Shown here piece after piece: positions 1-5,484 of a stretch of 6,812 nucleotides of DNA; the first letter of the stretch is position 1, and each line of letters begins with the position of its first letter. Origin of the DNA: Christensenella sp. UBA7707 (GTDB taxonomy: Bacteria > Bacillota > Clostridia > Christensenellales > CAG-138); assembly GCA_002482435.1 (NCBI GenBank), contig DLFZ01000187.1:1-6812 (forward strand), written 5' to 3'. The notes below the pieces were generated by a model. The model had not been told where the DNA came from. It made no database searches and worked only from the letters and a program-made list of their open reading frames with translations. The translations under genes and the position numbers were made by a program.

Positions 1-770
1 AACACGTTGTGCTCATCGGTCAGCTGCTCACGCACCACGCGCGTAACGCCCATGGAGGTGTTGTAGCTTCCCGGGGTATACAAAACATCGTATTTTTCCT
101 TTAAAATTTCTCCCAATGCATGCTTGGTGCTGGTTTTTCCGTAGCTTCCCGTAATGCCGATTTTGATAAGGTCCGCACGCTTTTTCAATAGCTTTTTCGC
201 ATCGTTAAAGTACCAGGCCTTTACCGCCTGTTCCAAGGGGTAGGTGATGAGCCATGCAAGGAACACAAACAGCGGCAAAAGCGCACCTGGCAAGTAGCGA
301 AGCCCGTAAAGAAGCAAAAACCCACCCCAAGAGGGAATGCCGTTTTGCGTGGGCGCAAGCATGATGAAAAGCGAGGCCGCAAACACCACCGCGAGCGCGA
401 ACAACGCGACCATCAGCCTTTTTACGCGGCCGGTATAAACGAGCGGCTTTTTCTTTTCCTTTTTGCGCTCGGAAAAGTACATCAAAAGGAGCATCAGCAC
501 ATACAGTGCGTCCGCGCCGATGTAGGCGAGGTTGGCAACGCCCATGCCGTAGTGAACGAGAAACGCGCTCGACGCGCGAAGCGCGAGGCATACCACGCCG
601 ACAACAAAGAAGGTAAGCGCGTCACCCATGTGCTTGAAAAGCCATTTCAGGTACATTTTGCCCTGATAGCTCTCAAGCTGCAGCATGTGGATGAACTGCG
701 TTGCGGCAAGCACCGTAACCGCCGCCGCGACTGCCCAATATACATAAGTTGCGTAGGTCAAAACGTCCAT
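1..770 (-). CDS. Membrane-anchored MurF-type Mur ligase, 3' end missing (partial)
   Basis: Only the first 256 codons are present; the gene continues past the left edge. Residues 1-200 are strongly hydrophobic, with about five predicted membrane segments (near residues 7-23, 50-66, 78-99, 119-139 and 150-178) and a basic loop rich in Lys/Arg at 102-118. An ATP-binding P-loop of the Mur ligase family follows (GITGSYGKTSTK, residues 205-216), then the conserved stretch TPGSYNTSMGV. By family, this is an ATP-dependent amide-bond ligase of the MurF type, which adds D-Ala-D-Ala to UDP-MurNAc-tripeptide in the cytoplasm. The membrane N-terminus is absent from classical MurF but is familiar to me in clostridial relatives, so the exact substrate is inferred. 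The ATG start has GAGGAAA just upstream, overlapping the end of the hydrolase gene, and the gap is only 9 bases. It is probably cotranscribed with the two genes upstream. Confidence 0.82.
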   Translation of the reverse strand, partial: MDVLTYATYVYWAVAAAVTVLAATQFIHMLQLESYQGKMYLKWLFKHMGDALTFFVVGVVCLALRASSAFLVHYGMGVANLAYIGADALYVLMLLLMYFSERKKEKKKPLVYTGRVKRLMVALFALAVVFAASLFIMLAPTQNGIPSWGGFLLLYGLRYLPGALLPLFVFLAWLITYPLEQAVKAWYFNDAKKLLKKRADLIKIGITGSYGKTSTKHALGEILKEKYDVLYTPGSYNTSMGVTRVVREQLTDEHNV

Positions 771-779
771 ACGGTTTCC

Positions 780-1538
780 TCAATCCTTGAAAAGTACGCC
801 CATCATTGCGCAGAAACGGGGATAATCGTCCGCATAGGAGAAATGCCCCGCGCCTTCTAATACGGCAAGTCCGGCGTTTTTCATGCGCTTTTGCATAAGC
901 TTCGCCATATAAAGCGGCGTATCCTGGTCGTTTTCGCCCCAGACAAGAAGCGTTTCGTTATCGACTTTTTCAAGCCTATCCGTAAGGTCGGTGTTCACAA
1001 GCCTTACAAAGGTTTGGCGCATCGTACCCGATGCTGCGCGGTAATCCGCAGACCCCGCGTTTTTCTGCCGCTCGGAGATGCGAAACATTCTATCGAGAAG
1101 CTTAACGCGACCGAGGCGCTTCATGAGCTTGTAGCTGTACACCTTTACATAATAGCTTAAGCCTCTTTTCGGCTTTACGCCTGCCGCGTCCACAAGTACG
1201 AGCTTTCGAAAAAGGTTTTTCTCTTCGGACGCAAGGTAAATGGCGACACGTCCGCCGTGCGAATGGGCGATGCAATCGCAACCCAAGATGCCCTGTTCTT
1301 CCATGAATTTGCGGGTGATCGAGGCAAAATCCTCCACACCCCAAGCCAAAGCAGGTTCTTCGCTTTTTCCAAAACCCGGAAAATCGAGCGCCACAGCCTC
1401 GCGCCCCAAGCGCGTCATGCAGTTGACAACGGGGCGCATGGCTTCGATGGAAGCGCCCCAGCCATGCAAGATGAGCACGGGCTTACCGCTCCCCTGCCGC
1501 TCGAAATTTAGCTTTAATCCGTCGATGATGGTTTCCAA
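780..1538 (-). CDS. Alpha/beta-fold hydrolase, TTG start
   Basis: A complete 252-residue single-domain alpha/beta hydrolase. The oxyanion-hole motif HGWG is at residues 25-28 and the LDFPGFGKS strand-loop at 51-59. The nucleophile elbow AHSHGG places Ser93, in the variant lacking the first Gly of GxSxG. The probable acid Asp204 lies in WGENDQDTP and His232 in GAGHFSY. All three catalytic residues are therefore present. There is no signal peptide, so a cytoplasmic enzyme is expected. The substrate cannot be read from sequence; ester or amide hydrolysis is typical of the fold. I chose the TTG start because AGGAG sits 5 bases before it and it lies 16 bases past the stop of the GlmU-like gene. 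A longer open frame reaches upstream to 1682, but it would overlap that gene by more than 100 bases. Its position between a GlmU-like and a Mur ligase gene suggests a role near cell-wall precursor metabolism (inference). Confidence 0.88.
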   Translation of the reverse strand: METIIDGLKLNFERQGSGKPVLILHGWGASIEAMRPVVNCMTRLGREAVALDFPGFGKSEEPALAWGVEDFASITRKFMEEQGILGCDCIAHSHGGRVAIYLASEEKNLFRKLVLVDAAGVKPKRGLSYYVKVYSYKLMKRLGRVKLLDRMFRISERQKNAGSADYRAASGTMRQTFVRLVNTDLTDRLEKVDNETLLVWGENDQDTPLYMAKLMQKRMKNAGLAVLEGAGHFSYADDYPRFCAMMGVLFKD

Positions 1539-1543
1539 ATTGG

Positions 1544-1549
1544 CTCCTA
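1544..1549 (-). promoter_or_regulatory. Ribosome binding site fixing the TTG start of the hydrolase
   Basis: The minus strand reads TAGGAG here, with 5 bases between AGGAG and the TTG codon at 1536-1538. The site lies between the stop codon of the GlmU-like gene and the hydrolase start. It supports TTG over the longer upstream frame. Confidence 0.7.
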
Positions 1550-1554
1550 AGCTT

Positions 1555-2814
1555 TTAGTCGCGCTTTTTGGCGCGGTTTTTTTCCACCCAGCCGGCTTTG
1601 TTCTCCTGCCTTGCGCGCGCAAGCGCGAGCGCGCCGGATGGCACATCCGAAGTGATGGTGGAACCCGCCGCGGTATAGGCATCGTCCCCCACCTTCACGG
1701 GTGCGACGAGGTTGGTCTGGCAGCCCAAAAACACATCGTTTCCAACAACGGTACGGTGTTTTTTATAGCCGTCGTAATTCACAAACACGCAGCCGCAGCC
1801 CACGTTGACGCGCGCGCCTACGTCGGCATCGCCAACGTAGGAAAGATGCGGCACCTTGGTTTTTTCGCCGATGACGGAGTTTTTCACTTCCACAAAATCG
1901 CCCACCTTGCAGCCGTCTCCAAGTCGGGTATCGGGTCGGAGGTTCACAAACGGGCCCACAGTCACGTCGTTGCCGATTTCCGCCTTGTTCGCCACCACGC
2001 TTTGAAGCGCGCAGTTGCTGCCAACAAGCGTATCGTTCAAACGGCAGCCGTCGTAGATCACGCAGTTTTCACCGATTTTGGTTTTGCCCGTAAGGATCAC
2101 ATTCGGGTAAAGCACCGTGTCGCGGCCAATCTCCACGTCTGGCGCGATGTGGGTGTTTGTCGGGTCAAGGATGGTGACGCCCGAAAGCATATGAAGCACA
2201 TTGACGCGGCTTTGCATCAGGAAACCGCATTCCCACAGGGAAACGCGGTTTTGCACTTCAACATATTCGCTTTGCGGCGCGAACACATTCACGACTGCGC
2301 CTCCATTTTGGCGTACGCCGGTCAAAAATTCGCGAATGCTCCCTTTGGCGTTTTTTAAAAGCGCAACATCGATGCAGTAGGCAAGACATTCGGCGTGTTT
2401 TTGCGCATCGTCCTCATCTTCCTGTTCCGAGATGAGCGCGGAAGCGGCGTTGCCTTGCGCAGCCTCGATAAGCCTCGAAAGTGTTTCGGCGCGCAAAAGC
2501 GGCGCTTTGCCCGAAACCACAAGCACATAACCTTGTTTTTCCTGTATGTTTTGTGAGGCGACACAAAGCGCCTCGGCATTTTCTAAATCGGGCGTAACGC
2601 GCAAAAAAGCGGCACGTTCACCCGCGTAAACCTCCACACGCTCCGCATCGAACCCCGTGATGACGACAGGCTCGTTTGTTGCGGCCTTCGCCACCTCGTC
2701 GAGCACATAGCCGAGCATGGGGCGGAAGCATACCTCGTGAAGCGCCGTATGGCGCGCGGAATTCATGGAAACATCCTCACGAAACGCAAGGACAAAGGCG
2801 GCTTCGGCTTTCAT
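1555..2814 (-). CDS. GlmU-like protein: intact glucosamine-1-phosphate acetyltransferase domain, degenerate uridylyltransferase domain
   Basis: A 419-residue relative of GlmU, which normally acetylates glucosamine-1-P and then makes UDP-GlcNAc. The C-terminal left-handed beta-helix (about 212-410) is well kept: GVTILDP (212-218), NLRPDT with Arg293, VGDFVEVKNS with Lys311, PHLSYVGDA with the catalytic-type His323, NYDG (346-349) and AAGSTITSDVP. The N-terminal half aligns only as a remnant. The LAAGxGTRM loop is LAFREDVSM (9-17). PKVLH is HTALH, so the Lys is Thr23. The GTGHA motif is absent. The metal-binding GDVP is GKAP, so the Asp is Lys103. GVNNR is EVQNR, so the second metal-ligand Asn is Gln188. 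The protein is about 40 residues shorter than usual (about 456), and the loss is in this half. There is no frameshift or stop, so it looks selected rather than decaying. I infer a working acetyltransferase with an inactive or repurposed N-domain. ATG start, AGGAAGG 8 bases upstream, first gene of its operon. Confidence 0.88.
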   Translation of the reverse strand: MKAEAAFVLAFREDVSMNSARHTALHEVCFRPMLGYVLDEVAKAATNEPVVITGFDAERVEVYAGERAAFLRVTPDLENAEALCVASQNIQEKQGYVLVVSGKAPLLRAETLSRLIEAAQGNAASALISEQEDEDDAQKHAECLAYCIDVALLKNAKGSIREFLTGVRQNGGAVVNVFAPQSEYVEVQNRVSLWECGFLMQSRVNVLHMLSGVTILDPTNTHIAPDVEIGRDTVLYPNVILTGKTKIGENCVIYDGCRLNDTLVGSNCALQSVVANKAEIGNDVTVGPFVNLRPDTRLGDGCKVGDFVEVKNSVIGEKTKVPHLSYVGDADVGARVNVGCGCVFVNYDGYKKHRTVVGNDVFLGCQTNLVAPVKVGDDAYTAAGSTITSDVPSGALALARARQENKAGWVEKNRAKKRD

Positions 2815-2863
2815 GCGTCATCCCTTCCTGTTTTTACACAATTAATCGGGATTTTCCTTCCCT

Positions 2864-2893
2864 ATTGTATGGTTGCACGCGCGCGCCTGTCAA
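2864..2893 (-). promoter_or_regulatory. Sigma-A-type promoter for the GlmU-like/hydrolase/Mur ligase operon
   Basis: On the minus strand a perfect -35 TTGACA (2888-2893) is followed after 18 bases by TACAAT (2864-2869), which matches TATAAT at five of six positions. Transcription would begin near 2857 and leave a leader of about 43 bases before the ATG at 2814. The leader shows no riboswitch-like fold to my eye. The only binding-site-like feature in it is the AGGAAGG ribosome binding site. Confidence 0.72.
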
Positions 2894-2970
2894 GGGAAGC
2901 GGGCAATGCATACAAGTATATCATGCGTTGACGCGCATGTCGCGAAAATGACTGCGGCCATTTCCGCGAG

Positions 2971-3026
2971 GGGTTTTACAGGAAGTACCTGCGCCCATGG
3001 GCGCGGTCGGTACTTCCTGATAAGAA
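2971..3026 (+). repeat. Stem-loop repeat unit A
   Basis: The outer arms CAGGAAGTACC (2979-2989) and GGTACTTCCTG (3009-3019) pair perfectly over 11 bases. Inside is a perfect 14-base palindrome GCGCCCATGGGCGC (2991-3004). The unit ends in ATAAGAA. It aligns with unit B at 3083-3135, sharing TTACAGGAA, CCTG, CGGTCGG and TTCCTGA but differing in the paired inner bases. Confidence 0.7.
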
Positions 3027-3027
3027 C

Positions 3028-3061
3028 GAAATCCTTCGGATTTCACAGAGTGTCAAAAAAG
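3028..3061 (+). repeat. 34-base module, left copy of an inverted pair
   Basis: The module is a 7-base-pair hairpin GAAATCC-TTC-GGATTTC (3028-3044), then six variable bases, then TGTCAAAAAAG (3051-3061). The same layout with the same spacing occurs in inverted orientation at 3229-3262. The hairpin and its edges also form a 20-base direct repeat (3026-3045 and 3244-3263), because the hairpin arms are self-complementary. Confidence 0.65.
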
Positions 3062-3080
3062 TGTCTTGCGCCACTTTTTT
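3055..3080. terminator. Possible bidirectional Rho-independent terminator
   Basis: AAAAAAGTG (3055-3063) and CACTTTTTT (3072-3080) pair perfectly around an 8-base loop, giving a run of six T after the stem on either strand. On the minus strand it lies about 235 bases after the stop of the C_GCAxxG_C_C gene and could end the sirtuin operon before the next promoter. The G+C core is only three pairs, so this is a weak call. No better T-tailed hairpin is visible nearer that gene. Confidence 0.4.
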
Positions 3081-3082
3081 GA

Positions 3083-3135
3083 GGGTTACAGGAACCGCCT
3101 GTGCGTTCCGCACGGTCGGCGCTTCCTGAGAAGAA
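3083..3135 (+). repeat. Stem-loop repeat unit B
   Basis: This is the second copy of the unit at 2971-3026. Its arms CAGGAACCGCC (3089-3099) and GGCGCTTCCTG (3118-3128) pair at 10 of 11 positions. Its inner hairpin GTGCG-TTC-CGCAC (3101-3113) differs in sequence from that of unit A but still pairs. The unit ends in AGAAGAA and is followed at once by a perfect 10-base-pair hairpin (3134-3156). Confidence 0.7.
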
Positions 3136-3228
3136 AGCCTTGCCGTGCAAGGCTTTCCGCCGCCACCGCGCATGTCGCTGGCGGCGGCTGGAAGCCTCCG
3201 GGGGTCCTGCCCCCGAAACCCCCAAGCG

Positions 3229-3262
3229 CTTTTTTGACAGCATACGAAATCCTTCGGATTTC
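3229..3262 (-). repeat. 34-base module, right copy in inverted orientation
   Basis: CTTTTTTGACA (3229-3239) is the exact reverse complement of TGTCAAAAAAG in the left copy. Six variable bases and then the GAAATCC-TTC-GGATTTC hairpin (3246-3262) follow. With the left copy it bounds a 235-base segment that contains unit B and the GC-rich hairpins. Confidence 0.65.
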
Positions 3263-3315
3263 ATCCGTTTCGGCGTGCATGCCGCCGAAGCCGGATAAAA
3301 AGTCTTGGGATAGGG

Positions 3316-3741
3316 TTACGCCTCCGCCACGTCCTTTTGCAGCTCGCGCAGCACGATTTCGTCGAGGAGCTTCGCTCCGGCGAGGATCAAGTCGCTGCAG
3401 CCTTTCTCGGGCGTACGGTACTTTTCTTTGAGTGCGGCGCAGTTGGTGCTCGAAAAGACCTCGTTCATCTTCGCAAACCACTCACCCGTCAGCGCTTTGA
3501 TGCGCGGCCCCTCGTGCCCCCTGTCCTTCACGAACAGGAGCGAAAGCACCATTACTCCTCCGGTAACGATGCCGCAAGCGTCTTCTACGCCCATGCCGCC
3601 GCCAAAACCCGCACTTACGCGAAGTGCGCTTTTATCAAGTCCCAAACCGTAAGCGGCGTTTGCGCCATACAGTATTTTTTCCGCGCAGTTGAGATCGGAT
3701 GTGTCAATGCGTTTTTCCAAAAGGCATTCGTAAAGCGTCAT
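3316..3741 (-). CDS. C_GCAxxG_C_C family protein (putative redox-active protein)
   Basis: A 141-residue protein that I recognise as the C_GCAxxG_C_C family (PF09719-like). The four hallmark cysteines are at Cys19 (in NCAEKIL), Cys56 (in ACGIVTGG), Cys101 (in TNCAALK) and Cys115 (in KGCSDLI). The glycine-rich AGFGGGMG (44-51) precedes the second one. The family is described as putatively redox-active, and its reaction is not established. An extra cysteine, Cys6, lies outside the pattern. No signal peptide is present and the hydrophobic stretch at 58-71 is short, so it is probably cytoplasmic. The ATG start follows GAGGTAGG, which overlaps the mscL stop codon only 3 bases away, so translation is likely coupled to mscL. 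This is the last gene of the four-gene operon; repeats follow its stop. Confidence 0.85.
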   Translation of the reverse strand: MTLYECLLEKRIDTSDLNCAEKILYGANAAYGLGLDKSALRVSAGFGGGMGVEDACGIVTGGVMVLSLLFVKDRGHEGPRIKALTGEWFAKMNEVFSSTNCAALKEKYRTPEKGCSDLILAGAKLLDEIVLRELQKDVAEA

Positions 3742-3744
3742 AAC

Positions 3745-4218
3745 CTACCTCGTTTCATTCAAAACGCTGGTGCAATGCGGGCAACGCGTGGCCTCAACGT
3801 GAATTTCGGTTTTGCAGTATGGGCAAAGGCGCGGCTCCGGCTTAACTTCCGCCTCGGCAGCCTCCTTTTTAAGAAGCGGCCCGTTTCGAAGCTTGGTGAT
3901 GAGCTTAACGAACAGGAAAATGCACACAGCCATGAGAAGAAAATCGATGACGGTGCTCAAAAATGGCCCGTAGGCAATATAGGGGGCCCCCGCTTCCTTC
4001 ACAGCGTCAAGGCTTGTGTAGGTATTGCCGTCGAGCGGCACAAAAAGGCTCGCGATGTTGTTCATTTTTCCTGTGATGAGGCTCAAAAGCGGCATGAACA
4101 TATCGTTCACAAGCGAAGTCACAATTTTGCCGAACGCACCGCCGATCATCACGCCGACGGCCATGTCGATCACGTTCCCTTTGAACGCAAAGTCCTTGAA
4201 TTCCTTGAAGATTTTCAC
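3745..4218 (-). CDS. mscL: Large-conductance mechanosensitive channel MscL with C-terminal zinc ribbon
   Basis: A 157-residue MscL, a membrane pore that opens under membrane tension to release solutes on osmotic down-shock. The N-terminal amphipathic helix and first membrane segment are typical: KEFKDFAFKGNVIDMAVGVMIGGAFG in substance, residues 5-30, extending to about 44. A periplasmic loop (45-80) and a second membrane segment (about 84-108, starting YGPFLSTVIDFLLMA) follow. After a charged linker, a CPYC (132-135) and CPHC (146-149) pair with 10 residues between them forms a probable zinc ribbon where many MscL proteins have only a cytoplasmic helix bundle. I chose GTG at 4218 because TGGAGG lies 8 bases upstream and the protein then begins MKIFKEF like other MscL proteins. 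An in-frame TTG at 4231-4233 overlaps that ribosome binding site. It lies 87 bases after the CDF exporter gene. Confidence 0.93.
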   Translation of the reverse strand: MKIFKEFKDFAFKGNVIDMAVGVMIGGAFGKIVTSLVNDMFMPLLSLITGKMNNIASLFVPLDGNTYTSLDAVKEAGAPYIAYGPFLSTVIDFLLMAVCIFLFVKLITKLRNGPLLKKEAAEAEVKPEPRLCPYCKTEIHVEATRCPHCTSVLNETR

Positions 4219-4226
4219 GTTTTGTA

Positions 4227-4232
4227 CCTCCA
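4227..4232 (-). promoter_or_regulatory. Ribosome binding site fixing the GTG start of mscL
   Basis: The minus strand reads TGGAGG, with 8 bases before the GTG codon at 4216-4218. It overlaps the alternative TTG at 4231-4233, which therefore cannot use it. No clear promoter is visible in the 87 bases between the exporter gene and mscL, so mscL is probably read from the upstream promoter. Confidence 0.7.
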
Positions 4233-4305
4233 ACCCTATTTTTGCGTATGCCCAAACCTAACACGCCGGTTCGCCTCTTTTGCTCTCCCACGGCAAAGAA
4301 GCGTT

Positions 4306-5484
4306 TTATAGCCTTCCGTGATAGTCCGTATCGAGCGTGATACGGCAAACATAGTCCTTGTTCGCCTCGCGGGCACACTCTTTGATTTTACCTTTCAAAA
4401 GCTTCACATCCGAGCTTCTTAGCTCCGGCGGCACCACAAGGTCGAACGTTAAGAGTACCTGCCCGTCTTTTTGCGCTGCGCGAAAGTCGTGCATGGAAAG
4501 GCGGTCATCGAGTGCTGAAAGGATGCCTTCAATCGTTTCTTGCGCTGCGTTTTGAAGGGCGTTATCCTGCTCCACAGGGTCGATATGGATGGTGAGAGCA
4601 AGGTTCATGGCAGCGCCGATCTCGCGCTCCGCGCGGTCGACGGTTTCGTGGATCTCCATGAGCCGCGCGTCCGAACGCACCTCCGCGTGCGCGCTTACCA
4701 TGACGCGCGCGGGGCCGTAGGTATGCACCGTAACGTCATGAAGCCCGAGAATGCCCTCATAGCTTAAAATACGTGTTTTAAGCTCCTTCATCATGGCGGG
4801 ATCAGGTGCCTCCCCCATGAGCGGGCTTATCGCGTCGCGGATGATCTTCACGCCCGAATAAAGCACGAAGCCTGCTACAAGAAGCCCTATGTAGCCGTCG
4901 ATGTTGATCCTTTTTGCGTAGCTTATGATGCCCGAAATAAGGATGGAGCCGGTGGTGATCACGTCGCAGATGCTGTCGGCCGTGGTGGCGCGAATGGCGC
5001 TTGAGGAAATGCGCTTGCCGACGTACGAGGTAAACACACTCATCCAAAGCTTTACAAGGATGGAGAGCGCAAGCACCGAAATGCTCACAAGGTCAAACTG
5101 CACCGGCGTGGGACGGATGATTTTTTCCACCGATTCCTTGCCGAGCTCAAACCCCACCACCATAATCAAAAACGCGATGATGAGCGCGCTCACATACTCG
5201 ATGCGTGCATGCCCATAGGGGTGTTCGCGATCGGCGGGCTTCCCCGCCGCCTTGAAGCCGATGAGCGTAACGACCGCCGAGCCCACGTCCGAAAGATTGT
5301 TTACGGCATCCGCCTGTACAGCGATGCTGCCCGTCAAAGCGCCGATCAAAAACTTCGCGGCGCTCAACACCACGTTTACGGCGATGCCCACCGCACCCGA
5401 AAGCAGCCCGTATTCCTCCCGCACGCGCGGGTCTTTTACATCCTCGGCGTTTTTGATAAAAAAGCGGATCAAAAGCTTTGTCAT
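4306..5484 (-). CDS. Cation diffusion facilitator (CDF) metal exporter, manganese-type site
   Basis: A 392-residue member of the CDF family, which exports divalent metal ions from the cytoplasm in exchange for protons. The membrane domain covers about residues 27-215, with six predicted segments. The transport site is read as Asn62-x3-Asp66 in DAVNNLSD (segment 2) and Asp170-x3-Asp174 in TADSICD (segment 5). This N-D-D-D set matches manganese exporters such as pneumococcal MntE rather than the D-D-H-D or H-D-H-D zinc sites, so Mn2+ is the likely substrate (inference). HPYGHARIEY (88-97) is the usual conserved loop. The C-terminal cytoplasmic domain with LTIHIDPVE (297-305) is followed by about 80 more residues that look like a second copy of that fold, making the protein longer than a minimal CDF (about 300 residues). 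ATG start with GGAGG 4 bases upstream; it overlaps the sirtuin stop as ATGA, so translation is coupled. Confidence 0.92.
   Translation of the reverse strand: MTKLLIRFFIKNAEDVKDPRVREEYGLLSGAVGIAVNVVLSAAKFLIGALTGSIAVQADAVNNLSDVGSAVVTLIGFKAAGKPADREHPYGHARIEYVSALIIAFLIMVVGFELGKESVEKIIRPTPVQFDLVSISVLALSILVKLWMSVFTSYVGKRISSSAIRATTADSICDVITTGSILISGIISYAKRINIDGYIGLLVAGFVLYSGVKIIRDAISPLMGEAPDPAMMKELKTRILSYEGILGLHDVTVHTYGPARVMVSAHAEVRSDARLMEIHETVDRAEREIGAAMNLALTIHIDPVEQDNALQNAAQETIEGILSALDDRLSMHDFRAAQKDGQVLLTFDLVVPPELRSSDVKLLKGKIKECAREANKDYVCRITLDTDYHGRL

Larger units (their letters stand above)
2941..3301. repeat. Composite intergenic repeat region made of consecutive stem-loops
   Basis: This gene-free stretch lies between the start of one minus-strand operon and the end of another. 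In order it holds: a hairpin with arms 2941-2950 and 2959-2968 (one mismatch); stem-loop unit A; a GAAATCC/GGATTTC hairpin (3028-3044); a CACTTTTTT hairpin (3055-3080); stem-loop unit B; a perfect 10-base-pair AAAGCCTTGC/GCAAGGCTTT hairpin (3134-3156); a 9-base-pair CCGCCGCCA/TGGCGGCGG hairpin (3157-3187); a CGGGGG/CCCCCG hairpin (3199-3215); a second GAAATCC/GGATTTC hairpin (3246-3262); and an imperfect ATCCG/CGGAT hairpin (3263-3296). Short open frames cross it in several phases, but none has a ribosome binding site or resembles a protein. It probably belongs to a genome-wide family of interspersed repeats; only a genome-wide search would confirm that. Confidence 0.75.

Noticed and set aside
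1611..1640. GC-rich inverted repeat near the end of the GlmU-like gene
   Set aside because: It encodes the conserved GALALARARQ stretch, so it is explained by coding for alternating Ala and Arg/Leu.
1539..1682. Longer N-terminus for the alpha/beta hydrolase, up to 1682
   Set aside because: It would overlap the GlmU-like gene by over 100 bases, its sequence is basic and unlike the family, and the TTG at 1538 has a good ribosome binding site.
1240..2358. Long plus-strand open frame opposite the GlmU-like gene
   Set aside because: The translated sequence is low in family-like motifs and rich in His/Ala as expected of an antisense shadow, and it has no convincing start site. The minus-strand protein is clearly real.
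3263..3296. Terminator directly behind the C_GCAxxG_C_C gene
   Set aside because: The hairpin is sound, but on the minus strand it is followed by GAAATCC rather than a T run. The T run is on the wrong side.
2941..3301. CRISPR array
   Set aside because: The repeats are only two copies each, differ in sequence and orientation, and are not separated by uniform unique spacers.
3043..3481. Short overlapping open frames in the repeat region as possible small genes
   Set aside because: They cross hairpin repeats, lack ribosome binding sites, and their Arg/Pro/Gly-rich composition follows from the G+C-rich repeats.
3337..4311. Plus-strand open frame of 324 codons across mscL and the C_GCAxxG_C_C gene
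   Set aside because: It is antisense to two recognisable genes and resembles no protein family.
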